DNA of 64,000 bases from Sepioteuthis lessoniana (taxonomy: Eukaryota; Mollusca; Cephalopoda; Myopsida; Loliginidae). Shown one piece after another: positions 34,668-46,107 of the stretch. The translations under genes were made by a program, and so were the position numbers. How positions within the stretch are numbered: position 1 is the first letter of the stretch; each line of letters opens with the position of its first letter. The DNA is taken from contig CAUZXS010004345.1 of the NCBI GenBank assembly GCA_963585895.1, forward strand, positions 1 to 64,000. Direction: 5' to 3'. The notes below the pieces were generated by a model. The model searched no databases. It had not been told where the DNA came from and saw only the letters and a program-made list of their open reading frames with translations.

Positions 34668-36820
34668 AAAAAAGATTATCTCTAAGAATTCACTTTATTG
34701 AATTATAGTTAAGGAGCTGTTTTATTATTTGTGTGTATGCTGTTGGAAATGTTGCTTCCTTCTATAGCTCCACCTTAAACTTATTATTTGCTACTTTTTT
34801 TTTATATCATTGATGTTCTGTCAGGAAACCTAGTTTTAAATTGATTTTAGAATTCCCTTCTAAAAATCACCAAATCTAGAGAGAAAAAAATAATTAAATG
34901 ACCAATTTTAATGCAGAATCAATTTGAAGTTTTGCCTTATAGGAGTAAACGAATCTAACTACTACCAAAACAAACACAGTTCAAGCAAAGTTATGAACTC
35001 ACAAAAATGATTGTTTCATGTGGTACCTCATACAAGAGTTGTGCCTAATTGCAGTCAACTTTATTTCAGTATAAATTCTACTAAACAACAACCACCTTAT
35101 TTGCACTGAAGAAGAGATTTGAAATTTTGAACTCTGTCCTAAAAAAAATCTCTGCTCTCTAAAAACAAATAATTCTGTTTCTCTGCAGAGAATTGCTTAT
35201 GATATAAGATGGGCAACTATATACAATAAAAACTAACATATATTCTATTGATTTTCTATGCCAGTACACTAAGTAATTTATATCACTTTCTTTGTCCAAC
35301 AAGTTGAAAATACATAGCTTTTTCAATTGTTTTACAGGGAAAATGTCAACTTTTTTCCCAATATCCTACCATTTCTTTTTCTTTTTTTTTTTTAATGAAC
35401 ACAACACATAATAAAATTGGAATGTTTGGTTTCTTTTCATATATACTGAAGCTGACTGGTATTTTTCATAAAAATGTTTTGTGTGTTTATTGAATACTGC
35501 AGTATTCAATATTTTGTATACTTTTGTATTCTAGATCCACTCTGCATGATAAGAGCATGTGTATTATATTACAAGCTGGTATCTTGTGTTGGTTATCAAT
35601 ATTTGATTAGTCAGCTAGTTGTTCATAAGTCAATGTTGATTCACATCACTTTCCTCAAAAAATACCTAGAAATGATTTATGTTGCCTTATAAAAGTACAT
35701 TTCCAAAAAATTGTAGAGAGAATAGAAAATAGCCTATGAAAGAAGTGTATATGTTAAGTGATAGAGAAAAAGTTTGTACCAGAAAATATAAAAGCATTTT
35801 CATTCTGACCCTGTGCACATGTATATATGTTTGAACATCTTCATTCAATCTGACTAGAGATGATTGTGTGAAAAAATTGTTCAGTGAATTTATTTGAATT
35901 TGTGGATATTAACGTTGGCCATATACATGGATGCCATTTTAGTTAATAAAAAACATTTAAAAAAAAATGCTTAAGGTATTTATTGATGCTTACTTGTTCA
36001 TGTCTCAGTAAATTGCAGTAAATATTTGTGACTTTCGTATAGGACTATTTTCATAATTCAGTAAGTGAAGATCTTAAAAACTTCATATATCTCAAAGTAT
36101 TTTTGAAATTACATACCTGTAGCTGTTATTTATACTATTTATTTGCATAACTTCCATCATAAACGGTGGCATTATTGATGTATGTATAGACACTTGTGTT
36201 TATCTATGGGTTTGAGTTGATGGCATCATTTGGCTTGGTATAATTATAGTAAGTGTTTCAATTGGCATCCATTTACTTTTAAACACATTTTTGTTTTGGT
36301 TTACACAAGACCTAAAGATGACAGTAGAGCAATATTCTTATGGCATTTATTTTTTAAAGAATCTTTTGACACACTTATTATACTAGGTCTGTTTGTGTAA
36401 AGCGTTAATTTGATCCAATAAAAACTATTGTCCCATTTACAAAAATTGCTACATTTGTATTTCAGGTTACACCACTCATGAATGAAACTGAACTTTTTGT
36501 ATATAATAATTTTTGTATTAATCTTAAATTGTGTGTAGATTATTTTTGGAAGGCACATGCTAATTATGAAAGAAAATTATAAATGTCCTCCTTGAATAAT
36601 TCTGAGTATTGGATGAATGTGTCCTCATAAAAATAATCTAGAGAATTAAAATTTGTTTTGCTACATCTACCAATTTCCTGGGAAATGTTCTATTAAGAAA
36701 TGTTTGAAAATCCATTCAAAAATGTGGTGGAAGCCCCTATCCTTTGGAAACATATTACTTTCTTTTCTATTGTTAACCTATCTGCCATGGTATAAAATGA
36801 GTGGGAAAGTCCATTAGAGA
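34668..36820. other. No gene seen; short perfect palindrome
   Basis: AT-rich. A 24-bp perfect palindrome centred on CTGCAG lies at 35488-35511. Nothing coding is supported. Confidence 0.5.
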
Positions 36821-37019
36821 TACATGGTGCATTTAATAAGTTTCCAGACTTCTTTTTACAGGCATTTAAAATTGTCATTGACTCTTGAAAATTCAGCATG
36901 TTATTGCTATACATCTTATAAGATGACTGACCAATTTTTATGATTTCAGCTTCAAATGAACAGCTACAGCAGGATTTGAAATACACCCTACTGATTGTCA
37001 CAGCTGGTGAATTTCAAAA

Positions 37020-37290
37020 ATGCAATCTAGACGTGAGGACACTTTAGAAGAACAATATGCAATAAAATTCTATTTTAAACTTGGAAAACGTGCCAGAGAA
37101 ACGTATGGAATGCTTCAGACTGCTTTTGGAGCATCTTGCATGAATTGAGCATCAGTTTTTGAGTGGTATAAGAGATTCAAGGAAGGCAAGGAGTCTGTGA
37201 AGGATGATGAGAGGTGTGGGAGGAGTAAGGAAGTCAATAGACCAGAGTTGATTGGCTAAAGGGTTAGGGTTACTCTGTTGAGGTTTTAAG
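37020..37290 (+). pseudogene. Mariner transposase DNA-binding part (copy 1)
   Basis: Starts MQSRREDTLEEQYAIKFYF and continues KRARETYGMLQTAFGASCMN, then TGA, then ASVFEWYKRFKEGKESVKDD and GRSKEVNRPELIG followed by another stop. This is the helix-turn-helix region of a SETMAR-type mariner. The first stop is shared with copy 2 but not copy 3. Confidence 0.85.
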
Positions 37291-37336
37291 GGAGTTCAGG
37301 AAGAGATTCTGTCGGAGGAGGCCAGCGCTCTTCAAA

Positions 37337-37711
37337 TTGGGTCAGTGGCATTTCCACGAGGACAATGCACCAGTCCACAACTCCATCCTTGTCACAGACT
37401 ATTTGACCAAGATGGGCATCAAGACAGTTCCTCAGCCTCCCTATAGTCCAGACGTTGCTCCCTGTGACTTTTGGTTATTCCCTAAGCTCAGAGGCTGTCG
37501 CTCTGAGACAATTGAGGAGATGAAAGAGGCTGTGATGAAGGTCATTGACACGCTCACACAAGAGGACTTCCATGGGGCCTTCCAGAAGTTGTTGGAACGG
37601 TACAACAAGTGCATTGTAGCCAGATGTGAATACTTTGTATGGGACTACAGTTTCATGTGTGTACTATCATTAAAAGTGCCCATACGAAAAAATGTCTGGA
37701 AACTTATTTAA
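37337..37711 (+). pseudogene. Mariner transposase C-terminal catalytic part (copy 1)
   Basis: GQWHFHEDNAPVHNS holds the second catalytic Asp, and PPYSPDVAPCDFWLFPKL the third, 34 residues later (D34D). ETIEEMKEAVMKVIDTLTQ and the LLERYNKC block complete the carboxyl end. Upstream in frame is a REFRKRF- and RRRPALFK-like text, which marks the right side of the internal deletion. The frame is intact but lacks the amino half. Confidence 0.85.
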
Positions 37712-37724
37712 TGATCTTTGTATT

Positions 37725-38870
37725 TCCTTTATTAAACTAACTATGGGTACAACTTTTGTAATAACTTTTATTTATTAGTATGTACAATGGTATGCCAGTA
37801 ATTGTTTATAAGTTGAACTCTTAGAAGAGTTGATACTTTTCTGTGTTTCTATTCATGGTTAGAAAAAGGTTGTAGTTCATTGTTAGTGTATTCTACTTCC
37901 TGTGTTTTGTGTCAGATCAGGCTGTGAGGTTAATAAATATTCTCCATTAACAACATTGAACATCCTGATTTGAGAAGTATTGGATATTGATGTTCTATAT
38001 TAATTCTATTTCTTGAACTCTTGTCTCCATTCCATTTGATATTTTTCTTCTGGCATTTTACGGTAGCCCAGTCACAAAATAATCCAATTAGATATATTGG
38101 ACCAACATCAAAGTGGCCATTTTGAACTTCAGGGCTGAGTTTATTCTTTGTCTCTTGTGTCCAGCCCTTTTACCTTGTCATACACATATCAATGTGTATT
38201 GTTGCAAATGCTGTCATTTTATTCAATAAGTGTTGAGGAGTGTGAGTTCCAAAGTTGTGAGAGTATTAGATTGAAAGTTTCCAGATGTTGAGATCAATAA
38301 TCAGTTTATTTTACTTATTGGCATTGTTTCCCATAAAATCTTTCTGAGCTTTATAACCTTTGAACATATCAATTGACAAAACAGCACTTCTCTCTCTTTT
38401 TAGTAAACATGCTGATACTGTATATACGCTGAACCTTTCATTAATGAGGTTTTTGATTTAATTCATCTGGAATTTTGTTACTGTTGATTCAAGGGAATCT
38501 GATATTTTGTCATTTTATAATTTTCAAAAGACAAATGAAATTTATTAATATTCATGTAAAGGTACATTTTTTTTTTTTTTTTAATATTTGGAAAAATATT
38601 TACATCAACATATACAAGAGTAATAATTTTGTAAGGTTGAAATTCAAACATAATGGAAAAGACAAGAGCATATCTTTTTCATAAGTGAGTAAATTAGTAA
38701 GTATAGGTATTTATGTTATATATATATATATATAGCAAAATATGGAATAATTTTTAAAATGTTTTTTTCATCAGATTAGTCCAATTTTTGAAAAAATGCG
38801 ATAAATTTTCATGATTAGCTCTATTGTTCAAGCACTTTTTTAAATTAAAATTCAGCCCAATATGAGTGAG
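37725..38870. other. No gene seen; short (TA)n
   Basis: AT-rich with poly(T) near 38568-38582 and (TA)n at 38718-38734. Confidence 0.5.
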
Positions 38871-38879
38871 CAAGGAAAG

Positions 38880-39135
38880 AAACAACAAAAAATCTATGAT
38901 TTACTTAACATCAAAACCAAACCAAAAAAATTCCCAAAATAAGCCCAGACCTTAACCCCCTTAGTTACACTATATGGGGTATTTTAGAAAACAAAACAAA
39001 TGAAATTTCTCATCAAAATATGGGTTCGCTTAAGACTGTTATTGAGGAGGAATGGAATAAAATATCTGAAGAATTTATTTCAAAGTCATGCAAATCATTT
39101 TGAACGTGTGTTGATACATTAATTGAAAAAAATGG
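38880..39135 (+). pseudogene. DD37D-type mariner transposase C-terminal relic
   Basis: Reads SPDLNPLSYTIWGILENKTN and continues GSLKTVIEEEWNKISEEF, then SKSCKSF, a stop, and VDTLIEKNGSHIE. The family motif is PDLNPLDY; here the catalytic Asp is Ser. No amino part or TIRs could be defined. Confidence 0.7.
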
Positions 39136-39692
39136 CAGCCATATTGAGTAAATTTACTGTTTGTGTCTATCTTGTTTTGTTGTTTATTTTTTAAATTAAG
39201 ATGAATCTTGTTTTTTGATAGTTGTTTATTATTATTATATTTGAATATTCCTAATTTTGCTTCCACACCCTGAATGTAAATGAGTGTATACTCATATAGG
39301 AGCATTGATGTATTTGTATATACCTTTTCTAATCTTTATTCAGGTATCCATTTTGAAATATCCCATATTATTCAGTGTGAAATTCTTGATTTATTTAAGC
39401 AAAATAAATTGGACAAAAAAAAATCACGTAAATCAAAATATTTTCATCTTCACTCTATACAGTTGACAGTAGATTTTTTTCTCAATTTTCTGTTCATTTG
39501 ATCTTGAACCAATTCAACTCTAATAATGTGACTTTTGTAGCATTTGAGCTATGCGTATATGCAAAAAAGCTTATATTATGTTGAACAACATGATATTTAC
39601 TTTAAATAACAGAAAATTTTCTTTAAATAGATTATGAGACTGAATGTACTTTAAATCACTGATATGTTTATGGTCTTACTTAATATATGCTA

Positions 39693-41161
39693 GAGTGAGT
39701 CAAAAGTTTTGCGATATTTTAATATGTTCAAGTTTGTGGAAAAGTATATCACATGACCAAAGTAGTTCAAGCAATGGAAAGGTACCTACTGTAGTTAATC
39801 GTATCATGAGAGTTGGTGTGCTGACATATTGTGGATTGCTTCTCACTGTATGATTTGAAAGTTCTGCAGATGAATGTGTGGTGTAGTCTAATTCAAGAAA
39901 TTATGCTTTACAAGTTCAAAGCTCAGGCTGTAGAATACACCAACTGCATCTCTGCAGAGGGGTGAGACCCCCCCTACAATGAGTGTCCAGGATACGACAT
40001 TAAACCATCTAATCGTGAGGCTTGAGGCTTGGAGCTTTAAGGAATGTGAAATACTCCTTCATTGCCATTGCTCCCAGGTCAACTTTGACCCAGAGCAGTA
40101 GCATCTGATAGGATCCTATCTATGGGTCAAATAGAACTGTTTGACTGTGTTCAAACTAATGACATGCTAAATTGAACTGTTTGATCATTTAACTGAGTGT
40201 AAACTAATGACTGATATTTAATTGAATTGTTAGTACTACATAGCAATACTAGGAACCATTTAACTGTGTGCAAATGAATGAGTAATGTTGAATAGAACTA
40301 TTAATGTTGAGTAGCAATACTTTGAACCCTATGACTGTGTGCTAATGAATGAATAGAGTTGACTAGAATAATTAGTGTTAAATAGCAATACTTGTAATCA
40401 CTTCACTGTGTTCAAACAAATGATTAATATTGAATAGATTTATAAGTATTAAGTTGCAACAATTGAAACCATTAAACTGTGTAGAAACAATAGCAATACT
40501 AGTGTACCAACAAATTAATTTTAACTCTTTTTAAAAACTGAAATTACCTGCAAGCTTTGTGTGCAAACAAATGACTGATGTTAAATTGTGACTGTTATAT
40601 GGCAAGACTTGAGGCTATTTAGCTGTGCTCTGACAAATGATTGGTAGCATATAGGGATACTTGAAACCATTTAACTGTGTAAAAAAATGAGCTTGTACTA
40701 ATCTAAAAGTATTATCAACAAAATCTTTTACAAATCATATATATATATATATATATATATAAACAGGGTTTGGCATTAAATGACCTACAATGGTTGATAT
40801 GCCATAAAACTGAACCAACCAAACCAAGTTCAAGCAACCGTAATGCCATAGAACTAACCCAAAACATTTGTTGTGTGAAAGGCAAAGGTGCTGTTGATCG
40901 CAGTACAGTAACCAGATGGTTTGATAAATTTCACTCAAGTTACAAGGATCTTGATGATCAAGTAGGCCTAAAACAGTGGATTTTGATGCCATACTCCAAG
41001 TCAAAGAGGCAAATTTAGTGAGTAACATTCAGATTATCAGGCAAGATTGGCATCTCACAGTTCAGTGTAATTCATCACCTTCATGACCTCAGCAAAAGCA
41101 TCTGGAACTGCTGAGTTGTACTTCGTTACCAAAATGTTGCAAAACTTTAGAATTATCCTAG
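39693..41161 (+). mobile_element. Short mariner MITE, split by a composite retroposon
   Basis: The left end GAGTGAGTCAAAAGTTTTGC.. and the right end, reversed (CTAAAGTTTTGCAAC..), are inverted repeats bounded by TA at 39691-39692 and 41162-41163. Without the insert (39920-40824 plus one 9-bp duplication) the element is about 555 bp. The right half carries RNAIELTQNICCVKGKGAV, DRSTVTRWFDKF and a GKIGISQFSVIHHLHDLSK-type helix-turn-helix. It retains only a DNA-binding remnant and no catalytic domain. Confidence 0.8.
39920..40824 (+). mobile_element. Composite retroposon with 71-bp array, full length, 9-bp TSD
   Basis: Flanked by CAAGTTCAA on both sides (39911-39919 and 40825-40833) inside the mariner MITE. 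Head 39920-40140 (CAGGCTGTAGAATACACCAA, CTGCAGAGG, TTGCCATTGCTCCCAGGTC, TATCTATGGGTCAAATAGAA). Array 40140-40700 has the mark AACTGTGTGCAAA at 40261, 40332, 40403 and 40474, a steady 71-bp period. Linker with (TA)n 40736-40761, then tail GGCATTAAATGACC..TTGATATGCCATAAAA..CCAACCAAACC. No protein coding. The flanking duplication and terminal A/C-rich tail indicate retroposition by a LINE. Confidence 0.88.
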
Positions 41162-41164
41162 TAC

Positions 41165-42080
41165 TTATATAGGAAAATGACTTTTGTTTACTTTGAATGC
41201 ATTATTTTAAGCTGGTCTATATATCTAAAGGCATTGTTTGGCAACTTTGAAGAAAACTGAAGTATCAAATCACTCTTGTTTCATGAAACATTTTTCATTA
41301 GCTTCTAGGGATAATTACACTTTATGTCTTAGCTTATTTTCCATGTTTAGCTATAATGTAGGTCTTTAACTATTATTCAATTTGCTATTTTCATCATGAA
41401 TGATCAGTTGCATTTTGTTGAACATGATTAATATAAACCTTTGGATGTAGTTTTTGTTGTTCCTTATTCAATTCAATCTAAACAAGAAAACATTTATTGA
41501 ACCTTTTATCTTGTCAGTCTCTCTTCCATAATTCATAATGGTTTCTAAATATTGATGTTTGCTGTAAGGTTTTTTAGATTATTGCTCTCTCAAATCTAAA
41601 AATTGATTCATAGCTTGACTGACCCCATCTCAGTTTTCTAAACTGAAATCCCCACTTTTAAAAACAAATTGTATTGTTTATCCATTAAAGATATTCTAAG
41701 CAGAAGTTATTTCTTCATAGCTTCAGTTCTATTATAGCTCAGTTTGTACTTGTACAAGAATGAGATACAAAAATCATGAGTTAAAAGCCTTTCTTTAAAA
41801 AAGCTGTAATAAAAAATTAATGAAATGAAGTTTTTATTGAATTATCAAGAAATAAAATGTCAGAAGAAAAAAAAATCCAGTAAAATGGTAAACTTAAAAC
41901 TGGCAATTACCAGTGAACAATTTATTTGAATCTTTATATGACACATAAAAATAGAAGGTAGTTGCAAACATTCACCCATATGAAATTTTGATTCTGTTGG
42001 TGAAAATTTCACTAATTTCTAAATAACAAATGTAATTTACTTTATTCAAACCTGACAAATCTGCCATAATATTACGTGTT
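41165..42080. other. No gene seen
   Basis: AT-rich sequence without supported features. Confidence 0.45.
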
Positions 42081-42379
42081 TGTCTATAACTGGGGTGGGC
42101 ACACATGAGGTCAAAGAGAGCCGCAATCCGTTTTTTTGCATTTTATAAAGAGCCACATATAGATACACAAATTCAAAATTTTTTATTTGATATATTTGCA
42201 TATTTTTTAAGTCACATATAATAAGAACACATATAAAAAATATAATTTTGAAAAAGAAAATAATTATTTCAAAATTTTAGTAATAAAATTCAAATATAAT
42301 AAAAAAATATATTAATTGATAAAAATTATAATAACATCTAACAACAATCTTTGGTCAAATTTTTAAAATTTTGTATAAA

Positions 42380-42720
42380 ATTAGTTAAAGCTGTCCGCTG
42401 AAATTCTTTAAGATGTTGATTGGTCAACTGAGAACAATGTTTTGACTTTTCGAACTTCATTTTGGAGTACAGATTCTTAGCAATATGTTGTACCAAATAT
42501 CGAAAATAGATGACAAGCAGCTTTCTTTAAGCTTGGATATTTTGATTCTGGCACAGGTTTCCAAAATTCAATCATAGAAGCTTTGTGCAGCATTTGCCAT
42601 GCCTGATCCTCTTTCTTCTCTAATTACCTCAATTCCCCAGCCACTTTTTCAGTAAGTATTATTTCAGAAATAGGAAATCTATCTTCAATAATGTCACAAA
42701 TAAATGGGTTCACAAAATAT
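42380..42720 (-). pseudogene. hAT transposase C-terminal (dimerisation) remnant
   Basis: The minus strand reads FVNPFICDIIEDRFPISEI, then EFWKPVPESKYPSLKKAAC and HLFSIFGTTYC followed by a stop, with MKFEKSKH- and LTNQHL-like text in the next frame. The F-(G/S)-S-T-Y-x-C-E-S-x-F-S region is the conserved hATC dimerisation domain. Upstream domains (BED zinc finger, RNase-H core) are not recognisable. Confidence 0.75.
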
Positions 42721-42777
42721 GCAAATGTAGATTAAAACTTTTCAAATCTTCAAACCTATGTTTGAAATTTGCTTGTA

Positions 42778-43580
42778 CATGGGGCATTCAATAAGTTTCC
42801 AGACTTTTTTTTACAGGCATTTAAAATTGTCATTGACTCTTGAAAATTCAGTATGTTGTTGCGATACATCTTATAAGATGACTGACCAATTTTTATGATT
42901 TCAGCTTCAAATGAACAGCTACAGCAGGATTTGAAATACACCCTACTGATTGTCACAGCTGGTGAATTTCAAAAATGCAATCTAGACGTGAGGACACTTT
43001 AGAAGAACAATATGCAATAAAATTCTATTTTAAACTTGGAAAACGTGCCAGAGAAACGTATGGAATGCTTCAGACTGCTTTTGGAGCATCTTGCATGAAT
43101 TGAGCATCAGTTTTTGAGTGGTATAAGAGATTCAAGAAAGGCAAGGAGTCTGTGAAGGATGATGAGAGGTGTAGGAGGAGTAAGGAAGTCAATAGACCAG
43201 AGTTGATTGGCTAAAGGGTTAGGGTTACTCTGTTGAGGTTTTAAGGGAGTTCAGGAAGAGATTCTGTCGGAGGAGGCCAGCGCTCTTCAAATTGGGTCAG
43301 TGGCATTTCCACGAGGACAATGCACCAGTCCACAACTCCATCCTTGTCACAGACTATTTGACCAAGATGGGCATCAAGACAGTTCCTCAGTCTCCCTATA
43401 GTCCAGACGTTGCTCCCTGTGACTTTTGGTTATTCCCTAAGCTCAGAGGCTGTCGCTCTGAGACAATTGAGGAGATGAAAGAGGACTTCCATGGGGCCTT
43501 CCAGAAGTTGTTAGAACGGTACAACAAGTGCATTGTAGCCGGATGTGATTACTTCGAAGGGGACTAGAGCTTTCATATGT
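42778..43580 (+). mobile_element. Internally deleted mariner, copy 2, nested in hAT
   Basis: The left TIR (CATGGGGCATTCAATAAG..) is preceded by TA (42776-42777). The sequence is nearly identical to copy 1, including the TGA in the amino part and the same deletion junction. A further in-frame loss of 12 codons follows ETIEEMKE. The right TIR is gone; similarity ends near 43580, so this copy is 3'-truncated. Confidence 0.85.
43292..43567 (+). pseudogene. Mariner transposase C-terminal part (copy 2)
   Basis: GQWHFHEDNAPVHNS and SPYSPDVAPCDFWLF keep both the second and third catalytic Asp in D34D spacing. Relative to copy 1, a 36-base in-frame deletion follows MKE, between two AAGAG occurrences, and the first Asp domain is missing. 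It ends CIVAGCDYFEGD, the natural mariner carboxyl end that copy 1 has lost. Confidence 0.82.
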
Positions 43581-44744
43581 GGACATGGGAACCTGTGTGA
43601 TCAATTTATGCAGTTTGTATTACTCATATCCAAAATTTTAACCACTTCTTTCCCATTTTTAAAAAAAATGAATTCTCCTGCTCTATATGGATGTTTAGCA
43701 TAGGCAATATTTCAAGCTCACTAAAAACTACCTTTGTTTGTCATTCTCACAACTTAACTTCATTAAGTCTTTGTTGTTTAAAAAGACCAGATTGAAGGGA
43801 TTTAAGTTTCTTGGTTCATCATTTTGAGTTGAGTGGGTAGTGAGTTCAAAAGTAATGATGATTTGTTTTGTAATGTCAATATAAATTGCTTACTTTGTAG
43901 TTTTTAATTGTAATATTACAAATCAGACACAACTTTCCATTATTATCAATAAAACTATAATTTTCAACCCCTTTTTTTTGTAAGTTTTTATTTTTATCTT
44001 CGTACTTTTGTTTTCTAATATTTTCCATACCTATGTTATTAAAAAATTTGAATAAATTTAATTACAAAATCTGAAATTTAAGCAAAATAATTAATTTACA
44101 GCTCCAAAAAATTATACTCTTAAATAATTTTAAAAGGATGATAAAAATATCTATCTACTATATTCAAATAGGAAAACTGACATGACCACCTATAATGTTG
44201 AAAATTCTATGCAGTTCAGTGTTGCACAAATTGACCAAAGTACAAAGTAGTGCTAACATTGTAAATGCGTGTAGTGCATACATGCTATATGCAAGAGCAC
44301 TGAATTCCTACTACCGCTACTGCCCCCTTCAATATGTGGACTAGCTAATTTGGTTTGTGCACATGCTCCCTACAAACGGTTCAGGGGAAAAAATAAAACA
44401 AAAATTTTAACAGGGGCAGCACTTGACTCAATGAAAAGCCAAATTTGGCTCCTGGAGCCACATTTGCCCACTGTAGGTCAATAATAACCAAATCCAAGTT
44501 TCAAGGGAGATAATTTAAGAAATATTCTGTTATTTCCCTTAAACACACAATTTACAGAGTAATTTGCTGTTGAGCAATGGTTGGAAAGTTAGCATAGCAT
44601 TATTTCTGTAGTGTGTTCAGTTCTTACTTTGTGCCCTCTACTTGTGTCATAATAAATTTTCCTAGGAACATTACATGAGATTACTCTTACTATTGGAAAA
44701 TATGTATTTAAAGTCTTAAATAACAATAATAATAATTACAATAA

Positions 44745-45022
44745 TTCTCTAGGATTTTGAGATACAAAGAGATCACCTAATCCCAACCAGAAGACCAGAC
44801 CTAGTGATAACAAAAAATTGAACCTTTGGTTTTCATTCTGTGGTTCTGGTGGACCACAAATTAAAAATCAAAGAAAATGCAAAGAGGTACAAATGCTTGT
44901 ACCTTGCCAGAGAACTAAAAAAAAAACTATGGATGGTGATGTTGATACCAATTGTAATTGGTGTGCTTGAAACGATCACCAAAGGCTTGGTAAAGAGGCT
45001 AGAGGAGTTTAAAAGCATATAA
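44745..45022 (+). pseudogene. LINE protein carboxyl-end fragment
   Basis: The plus strand reads FEIQRDHLIPTRRPDLVITK, then (after a stop and shift) VLVDHKLKIKENAKRYKCL and ARELKKKLWMVMLIPIVIG, then VLETITKGLVKRLEEF. The same RPDLV..ARELK..VIPIV.G.LGT.PK pattern closes the minus-strand LINE at 7.3-7.6 kb, so this is a 5'-truncated copy of that family. Two breaks make it non-functional. Confidence 0.78.
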
Positions 45023-45104
45023 TTTTTTCAATTCATTCACTTTGTTTATGTGCTTATAATATCCACATTTAATACTGGATACCTTATGGAAAGAAGCCCA
45101 GTCA

Positions 45105-46107
45105 TCTGGGGCTGTAGAATATGCCGACTGCATTTCTATAGAGAAGTAAGACCCTGCCCCCATGACTGACCTGGATATGACATTAAAGCACCTGATGGTG
45201 AGGCTCCAGTTCTGGAGCTTTGGGGAATGTGGAGTACCTCTTCTTTGACATTACACTCTGATCCACCCTGACCCTGAGTGTTATGGTCTTATTTATGGGT
45301 CAAATAGAACTGTTTGAACATTTAACTGTCTTCAAACCAATGATTAATGTTTAGTTGAATTGTTAGTGTTTCATAGCAATACTTGGAAGCATTTAACTGC
45401 GTGCAAATAAAACTATTGGTGTAGAATACTTGAGAATGTTTAACTGTGTGCAAAAATTGAATTTTTGATATTATATATCAATACTTCAGACCATTTGACT
45501 GTGTGCAAACAAATGATTAATATTAAATAGAATTATTAGTTTGTCTAAATTTCTGAGATGAAGATGGATAATTTTCATCTTATAAAGTATTCAGACTGTT
45601 GTCTTCATCATTGTTATATTGAAGGATACATTGGCCAAAACATTGGGAATATAGCAGTAAAGATAAAGACAATAGTCTAAATACTCTAAATTATAAGAAT
45701 TATTAGTGTTAGATTGCATGCTTGTAACCATTTAGCTGTGTGCAAACAATGACAGTGCTTAATTGCATGGAAACAAATTAGCTCTAACTTTTTAAAAAAT
45801 AAAATTGCCTACAAACTTGCAAATCATATGTATATCCATTTAACTGTGAGCAAACAAATGACTGATTTTAAATTCAATTGTTAGTGTTACATTGCAATTT
45901 TTGAAACTATTTAACCATGGCAAATAGAATTATTCATGTTAGATTGGAATACTTGAAATTATTTAACTGTATGCAAGCAAATGAGTTTTGGCTTGTTTAA
46001 AGATGTTATCTACAAAATATGCATGTACAAAATCCTACATGTGTAGGATTTGGCATTAGATAACCTACAAAGGTTGATATGCCATTAAAAGCAAGCAACC
46101 TAACCCT
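45105..46107 (+). mobile_element. Composite retroposon with 71-bp array, second long copy
   Basis: Head from TCTGGGGCTGTAGAATATGC. Array marks TAACTG..CAAA occur at 45323, 45394, 45441 and 45496 (two spacings shortened). Linker GGCTTGTTTAAAGATGTTAT, tail GGATTTGGCATTAGATAACC..GATATGCCATTAAAA. A 156-bp foreign segment interrupts the array at 45541-45696. Confidence 0.82.
45541..45696. mobile_element. 156-bp insert with 11-bp direct repeats
   Basis: GAATTATTAGT occurs immediately before (45530-45540) and just after (45697-45707). The interior has an inverted repeat: CTTATAAAGTATTCAGACTG near 45576-45600 versus the complement of the stretch near 45665-45696. This fits a small foldback insertion with target duplication. 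It could instead be array sequence duplicated by recombination, because the flanking word belongs to the array unit. Confidence 0.5.

Larger units (their letters stand above)
36823..37720 (+). mobile_element. Internally deleted mariner, copy 1
   Basis: 898 bp between TA dinucleotides, with inverted ends sharing CATT(A/T)AATAAGTTTCCAGAC. The amino part of the transposase (from 37020) is fused to its carboxyl part. The block with the first catalytic Asp is missing. Copies at 42.78 kb and 51.89 kb have nearly the same structure, so this is a non-autonomous lineage moved by a full-length relative. Confidence 0.88.
42090..44476 (-). mobile_element. hAT transposon relic
   Basis: Ends CTGGGGTGGGC (42090) and, reversed, CTACAGTGGGC (44476) are hAT-type inverted repeats. 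The flanking octamers GTCTATAA (42082-42089) and GTCAATAA (44477-44484) agree at 7 of 8 positions, matching the 8-bp hAT target duplication. GAGAGCCGCAAT and GGCTCCTGGAGCCA subterminal blocks are also typical. A transposase remnant is on the minus strand. A deleted mariner is nested at 42778. Confidence 0.82.
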
